From NCBI RefSeq assembly GCF_040712315.1, contig NC_134015.1, forward strand, positions 48,453,964 through 48,517,963: a stretch of DNA of 64,000 nt, written 5' to 3'. Source of the stretch: Castanea sativa. Taxonomy: Eukaryota; Streptophyta; Magnoliopsida; Fagales; Fagaceae. The translations under genes were made by a program, and so were the position numbers. Under the pieces are notes generated by a model. It searched no databases, was not told the DNA's origin, and saw only the letters and a program-made list of their open reading frames with translations. Shown in pieces: positions 58,801 through 64,000 of the stretch; positions within the stretch are counted from its first letter, which is position 1; each line of letters starts with the position of its first letter.

Positions 58801-60742
58801 TTTAAATATATATTTATTTAATCTTTTTGCTTTAAGTAATATTATGTAAGAAGAATATTTATCCATGTTGTGTCAAGTGTCTTAGTAAGACAGTTTCTAA
58901 GGTGACACTGAAGCAGGATCAAGTTAAAAGAATTACATTTAGACCTATTTGGTTGTGAGGGTAGAAAACATTTGTGATTTCCACCATGTGTGCTTGGTAT
59001 AGAAGATGGCAAAGTGGAAGATTGGAGAATAAATTACCATCATGCCTTTATTATACATTAAAAATTAACCCACCACGATCCCATCTGAACTAATCACAAC
59101 TTACTCAACTCTCTTGGCCATTAAAATTCTTTTTATGTCAAATGCATTTGAACCAAACAGTTGGGATTTATGCTTTCTTGATCCGAGTTCATAGAACGTC
59201 TTCACGTGTTCAATCAATTTTATCCAGGATCTAAGGCAAGCTCTTGCAATGTATAAGTATAACGGAAATAGCCTTTTTTCCGACATATATGCATACTGGG
59301 AATGAATTATGCAACAGCAGAAAATTAAAAAATTAAAAAAATTAAAATTAGACATTGAAAATCATAGAGCCAAATAGATTAAGTAACATAGAGCAAACCT
59401 CTCGAACATCCTCAAGAAAAGCATCATGTGATCCACCATATGCCCCAGAAGTCAATTTCATATCAATAATTCTGAAGTCTAAAGGACGTGACAATATTGA
59501 AGGAGATTGAAGAAGCCCCTCATCATCGTCGTCATCAGAAATATTAAGTGATCCTCCAAGCACACTACCAAAAACCATTTTTTTATCTGCAGCTGCGGCA
59601 AGGTGAAGCACATTTCGGCATTGTTTCATAATCACATCAGATACAGTGTTAACACACTTGTCTTTCCTCTTTCTATTGGGTTTCTGCTGCAGGTCTTCAC
59701 CACACACCTCTGCCAGTATTGAAAGCACAGCTTTCTGCAACCAACCAATAATAACAAGCCTTGAGTTTGGCGTAAGGCTCCATATAAATGTCTTTAGTTT
59801 AAATTTTTAGATCTTTTAAGTTTTAAATTATAATTTAGGATAGCTTGATACACTTCCTCTGGATTTGGGTTTTCTCCTCGTATAAAATAACATATCTTTA
59901 CTCTAAATGTCTTTAGCTTAACAAAGATATAAGCTAAAGGTTAATGAGAGCAGGGATTTCTTTAAAATTCAATGAATTATTAGAGATACTAACTTCAATA
60001 TGACCAAACGCATGAAGTGGGGAGCATATTTAGAGATGATGCTAGAGGAATAATTGACAGTGCCTAATAGTCTCCAGTTATCCCATAACAAATTAAAGTG
60101 AAATTTATGACCCTACTGGTAAGGCAACATCTTATCATTCCTTTAGCTGCAGCTTAAAGAACTCAAAAATTGCCATGTTGACATTAAGATTTGGAAATTT
60201 TGACTGATTCATCTTGCTAGACACAATGGAAACAATAACTCTCCATTTTAATTTATGAAATAAAATTTTTAAATACCATATTCTGAAATTTCTGATAGAA
60301 AGAAATGAGTAGTAAGTACCTTGGTAGGCCCTGAAGCATTTCCCTTGTAAACTTCCTTACTTATTGAATGCTCCAGTACCTTCTTTGCCCATTCTGGGGG
60401 ATCTTTCTCCAGAGCACTATAAACACAATTTCTAATTCTAGCTCCAACATTAGTGGGTAGCTTTCTAACAGGTTCCAGAGCTTGGGCCCACTCAGGAGTT
60501 TCACCATTATTCACTTTAACTGTTTTGCAACCAACAATTGTATCAGACTTGTTGTGTTCAACACTTGAACCATTATCGACAGTGTGTGCTGAGCCAAAGA
60601 TTTGCTTTGTAGCCTCTGCAAGCAGCTGAGAATAACAAAAATTAGGGCACCACTATCTAATGAGCATCTTCTACAATTTTAGGAGCATGAACCAGAAACC
60701 AAAATAAAACCTAGATTGTACCAAATGCAAGTAGACATACAA

Positions 60743-60787
<45 letters not shown>

Positions 60788-63700
60788 ATAAAAAAAGAAT
60801 GGGAGAAAGAGTTCATGAATTCAACATAAGGAAAAAAAAAAGTGAAAAAACCCAAAATAAATAACTAACTTCAACAGTCATCAAGCACATAGGCATGTAA
60901 GTGCAACATAATCAAACCTCATTCGATTTCAAATTCACAATTCCCATTTAATAGCTCATATTTTCATAGTTGGATTTGACCTTACTTATCCACAATCTTA
61001 ATCACAAATTACAAAATGAGCTATTCCAGTGATGAGATTGCAGAGAAATATTAGAGGAAATAAGCATTAAAATTCATGGAATCGCTTTTTTAAAATTTTA
61101 TTATTATTTTGATTGGTATATGACACACACACACCCTCCACCTAGAACTTATAAGGGGAGGAGGTGCCAGTTGAGCTAGAGCTCATTGGTGCCTTTTCAA
61201 ATTATTTTAAAACACTCGTCTTTTAAAAAGAAACAAATAAAACATTATTGCAAGTAGATTACAAAACAAACGGCAAATCTTACCAGTGTATCTGCTTCTC
61301 TTCCAGCCACTTCCACATTAGAATCAGAGATTAGTCCACCATCACCTCGCAAACACTGCAACACTTTGCAACTCTCACGGCCAATGATCTCCGTAGAGTC
61401 AAGGTTACCATGAATGAATGAAACAGTTAAAATGTACCTTCGAGCTAATTCTAGCCATGTAAGTTCATCAACTGGGAGCATGTCAAGCATGGATTTCTTG
61501 ACAGAAATCAGGTAGTCTGCGTCTTTCTTCCTTCCCCGTCTAAACTTAGATCCTACAACATCAGAATTAGGATCTACAAATGCTGCCACCTTGACCTGCA
61601 GTTCACCTAGTAGCACTTTTAGGAGTGAGCAGTGAACCTTCGTCAAAGTTCTCCTAGTAATAAAGGAATAGCCATTTATAAGTTCCTCTTCAAGTTCCTT
61701 AAATGATAAAGGTTCCTCCAGCCCTAAAACTTCAGAGAAACGGCAAAGTAACTCCCAAGACTGAACAAGTAGAATAGAACAGGGTAAGTATATGAACCTA
61801 TAATTTCTACAGGTTTCCATGATACTTAAAACTAGCATTAACCCATACCTGAAGAACATCACCAATTAAATCAGCAGGAAGCTTTAAGCTAACTGGCTTG
61901 CCAGGAGGACAGCAATCTTTCTTGACAGATTCTTCAAATGCCTGCTTCCTAGATCTTTTACAGCCTTTGAGAAAACCATCTGCTTCTTTCTCACTTTGCA
62001 TACCAGTCTTCCTTTTGACAAGAAGAAACCCACTTCCAACAGTTTGTGACTTTGATATGTCACATCTTTCATTAAGGAACTTATATTCTGAACAGGCATG
62101 TACCCCAGGAAGCTGTTCTATAAATTCTTGCACAAATTCCATATCTAGTCCAAATCGGTCTTGGTCTAACCACTTCACCAGTGCTTCACAAGTAGTAATG
62201 AGTTCATCATCACTTTGAATACAACATGGGATGTTAATAGGGCCAGAAATATAGCAAAACTTAGCCAATGAATCATCACCTTTTTTACTCTCAGAGTGCA
62301 AGCATGATGACCACATTCTAGGGACAGCATCCTTGCAGCAAAACTTACATAAGCCAGTCTGCTTGTATACATTGCGGCAAGCATCTGCTAGAGTTTGAGA
62401 TACCATTTTCCATACTGAAATTGATGATCTCCCTTCTACTAAGAATTCACCAATATTATCTATCACCCCAGAGTTCACAGCTGTATATTTCCTAGGACTT
62501 TGAGGAAAGCAATTTGACTCTGTTTGCAAACTATTCATTGTCTGCAAATTGCAGACTTCATTTGAAATATTCCTAGAACCTGCTAACATATCATGATCTA
62601 GTTGTGGAGGGCTATGATCAAACAATATCATCTGAATATTTATATCATCATCATCATCAATTATAACAAAAGCAGTTGAATCATCACTTTCCACTTTGCC
62701 TTCAGCATTGTGTAAGCCAAAGCCTGGCTTGGAAATTAATGTTGATCCAATAGGAATAGGCTGCGCAGAACATGAAAATCTTTGAACCTTGAAAACTGGA
62801 CCAGAATCTCCACCATCTAAGATATCACACACAAAAAGAGACCCGGTAATCCTATCATGCCAGCTGGATCTATAGCCTATTGGCCAGATCTGGCTAGTAT
62901 TATGATATGAGGGTCGGGGATCAACCTCCCCCACAGAAAGAATACAGAAGTCTTCAAACTGAATTGGGAGTCCTTCCTACAATGGTATTATAATAAAATA
63001 TAAGGTCAGACAGGATGCTAAATGCCTAAATGAACCATAAACTTACCAATATAACCATCATAATTCTAACACTATAATAATACAAACATGGGATAAAAGA
63101 TAAGTTGGTCTAAAAGTACCTGAAGCTGCCCAACAGCACAGCCTTCATTATCCTCTGATGATGTAGTCTCTGTGGTTCCTGAATTATCCTTCAACCTGCA
63201 GGCCTGATTAACCTCAGTCCCAATGCCCAATGAGACCTCTCCATGAGAACTTCTCAAATTTTCTTGCAATCGTTCCAAATTCTTTGCTTTTGAATACATA
63301 GATTCTTTTCTCCGGCACAAATGCAATCTTTTGCGCAAAAAAGCAAATCTATCACTTGTGCCCTCAGGTTCTACAGAGAGGCAGTCTAGTATCAACCCAA
63401 GATGACGGGCAACATCAAACATTGAAGGGAACTTATTTCCATCTGGGGCACAATAAATGGGAAAGATTTTTTTTCGATTCTGACAATAGCTAAATTCTAC
63501 TCGCCAACCATCCTTGAGTATGCCATGATTTTCTGCAATAAATTCTCTCAGTTCTTGCATATATGCCTCACTTGGATTCTGGAATGGTATTTTATGGGGT
63601 GTAGTATCGCTAGCCCAAAGCCCTCCTTTTAGTTTGGAGCCTAGATCTGTTTCAGTAAAATTTCCATCAAAATTCAGTCTCTGCTGCACCGAATCTTTAA

Positions 63701-63840
63701 AATCTGATCTAACATTATGTCTCACACTGCCAGGTGTCTTCAGAAGATCAAATTCATTCCCCACATATAACAAATTTGAACATGTCACTGGGGCATTTAA
63801 TGAGTTTCCAATAAAAGAAGAATCACGCACTACTTGCATT
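49814..63840 (-). CDS. MBD9: MBD9-like chromatin protein (MBD, FYR, DDT, bromodomain-like, PHD), 5' partial
   Basis: Nine exons on -: 63840-63120, 62976-61849, 61760-61284, 60625-60320, 59734-59399, 57847-57749, 54278-53844, 53283-50935, 50173-49814, all joining in frame, about 2070 residues. Arabidopsis MBD9 has 2176. Parts in order: MBD (LREFIAENHGILKDGWRVEF), FYRN-like (FEDFCILSVGEVDPRPSYHN, GPVFKVQRF), DDT-like (LQSWELLCRFSEVLGLEE), ELARRYIL, bromodomain-like segment (RPLDFRIIDMKL), C4HC3 PHD finger (CKLCGVNKDDKKVLLCDMC ... CPSC), LGRDSAGRLYWGF, a Cys-rich CRCDCLELIWPSRCHCSSC, and a tail with YWSSLSAAARIATISSL. MBD9 binds SWR1 and ISWI complexes in H2A.Z deposition and affects flowering. 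The first exon, expected to encode an N-terminal PHD finger, lies beyond 64000. The exon 53283-50935 alone is 783 codons. Confidence 0.96.
50380..50562. mobile_element. MITE-like element in the last MBD9 intron
   Basis: CTACGGATACAACAAAAGCC then CAACATTTTCACAACAAG on the left and GTGTTGTGAGATTTTATTG on the right, with ATATGGGACCCACTAC inside. The inverted CACAAC/GTTGTG termini match a common plant MITE type. I cannot define a target duplication. Confidence 0.45.
54505..54542. repeat. (GT)n microsatellite
   Basis: About 19 GT units with one GC interruption, in the MBD9 intron 54279-57748. Confidence 0.95.
55315..56348. mobile_element. Non-autonomous TIR element of about 1.0 kb in an MBD9 intron
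   Basis: Long inverted arms: the left has CTACAAGTCCT, then AAAACTAAATTGCCATGTCA and TATTCATTTTAGTTGTAAAA (55369-55450); the right has the reverse complements of each (56180-56276). The inner arms extend with CCCAATTTGCACAATCT paired with AGATTGTGCAAATTGGGG. The outer termini are AGATTAGGGATT on the left and, reverse-complemented, ATATTAGGGATTGTCACC on the right, so the left terminus is decayed. TTGTCAC-type termini are common among plant MULEs. No transposase is present. Confidence 0.7.
57316..57640 (-). mobile_element. LINE 3' end in an MBD9 intron
   Basis: T7 then GATAGGTAACG, TTTATTAAAAAAACAG, and a downstream CACCAAATACACCACATCAA block like that at 10235-10275. On - this is the 3' end of an L1-like LINE of the same kind as 16188-17358. 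5' truncated; no target duplication found. Confidence 0.65.
58131..58310 (-). mobile_element. LINE 3' end in an MBD9 intron, second copy
   Basis: ATTTAATATGTAACAAATTT then TATTAAATAAAAAGAAAGGC and ATAGCCCAAGCACACAGGAAGTA; on - this is the very common GTGTGCTTGGGCTAT...TTTATTA tail of plant LINEs. About 0.5 kb from the copy at 57316. Short and decayed. Confidence 0.6.
58624..58676. repeat. (CA)n microsatellite with interruptions
   Basis: About 25 CA units broken by CTC, ATGCG and CG steps, in the MBD9 intron 57848-59398. Confidence 0.95.
60749..60779. repeat. (TA)n microsatellite
   Basis: About 15 TA units in the MBD9 intron between exons 61760-61284 and 60625-60320. Confidence 0.95.
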
Positions 63841-64000
63841 CTACAAACCACAAGACATGTAACCCATCAATTGTTAAAGGACTCACACATTTAAAAAAAA
63901 AACTCAAGGCTGAAAAATATATACACCGTGAATAAACCACAACCCCCCCCCCCCCCAAAAAAAATAAAAAAACCCACTGCCTCAAACATGCAAGTCAGAC
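63841..64000 (-). other. MBD9 intron sequence running off the window
   Basis: The acceptor TTTGTAG sits at 63847-63841 on -, so this stretch is intron. It contains C14-A8 at 63943-63964. The upstream exon is not in the window. Confidence 0.85.

Overview
This is a plant nuclear genome window: AT-rich, with spliced genes whose introns are typical GT-AG, dense LINE, LTR and MITE debris, and four genes that are clearly eudicot. Protein resemblance and the kinds of repeats suggest a woody rosid (perhaps Fagaceae), but that is inference; the sequence alone does not fix the species.

Layout. Positions 1-4723 hold no gene: a CCA/GA-rich transposon end, two MULE-type MITE families, and a 230-bp direct repeat 3.4 kb apart. 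A six-exon Raf-like kinase of the CBC1/CBC2 type lies on + at 4724-7804. Its tail faces a 14-exon SUMO protease of the ULP1D/OTS1 type on - (8835-23501), whose introns are swollen by LINE copies. From 23.5 to 41.1 kb there is a 17.6-kb island of nested transposons: a 1.3-kb TIR element, a solo LTR of Tat/Ogre type, a foldback element, a solo LTR nested inside two MITE-like elements, and a decayed Tat-type Ty3/gypsy element on - (34206-40100) fused to a PIF/Harbinger transposase tail. RBM25, an RRM-PWI splicing factor, follows on + (41121-48278). It converges on MBD9 on - (49814-63840), which lacks only its 5' exon(s), beyond the right edge.

All four genes have intact reading frames across every junction I reconstructed (367, 585, 956 and about 2070 residues). 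They act in separate processes: kinase signalling (stomatal CO2/blue light in the model family), deSUMOylation, pre-mRNA splicing, and H2A.Z/SWR1-linked chromatin control. I see no operon-like logic; the two convergent pairs have 1.0 and 1.5 kb between stop codons.

The most unusual observations are: a CBC-type kinase with DFD in place of DFG; two LINE insertions of only 17 and 18 bp, each flanked by 14-bp target duplications and lying 38 bp apart between those duplications; a MULE-MITE family with 9-bp duplications present three times; a gypsy relic with damaged catalytic residues in protease, reverse transcriptase and integrase; and a 34-bp microexon needed to keep the SUMO protease in frame. 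I found no convincing new multi-gene system.
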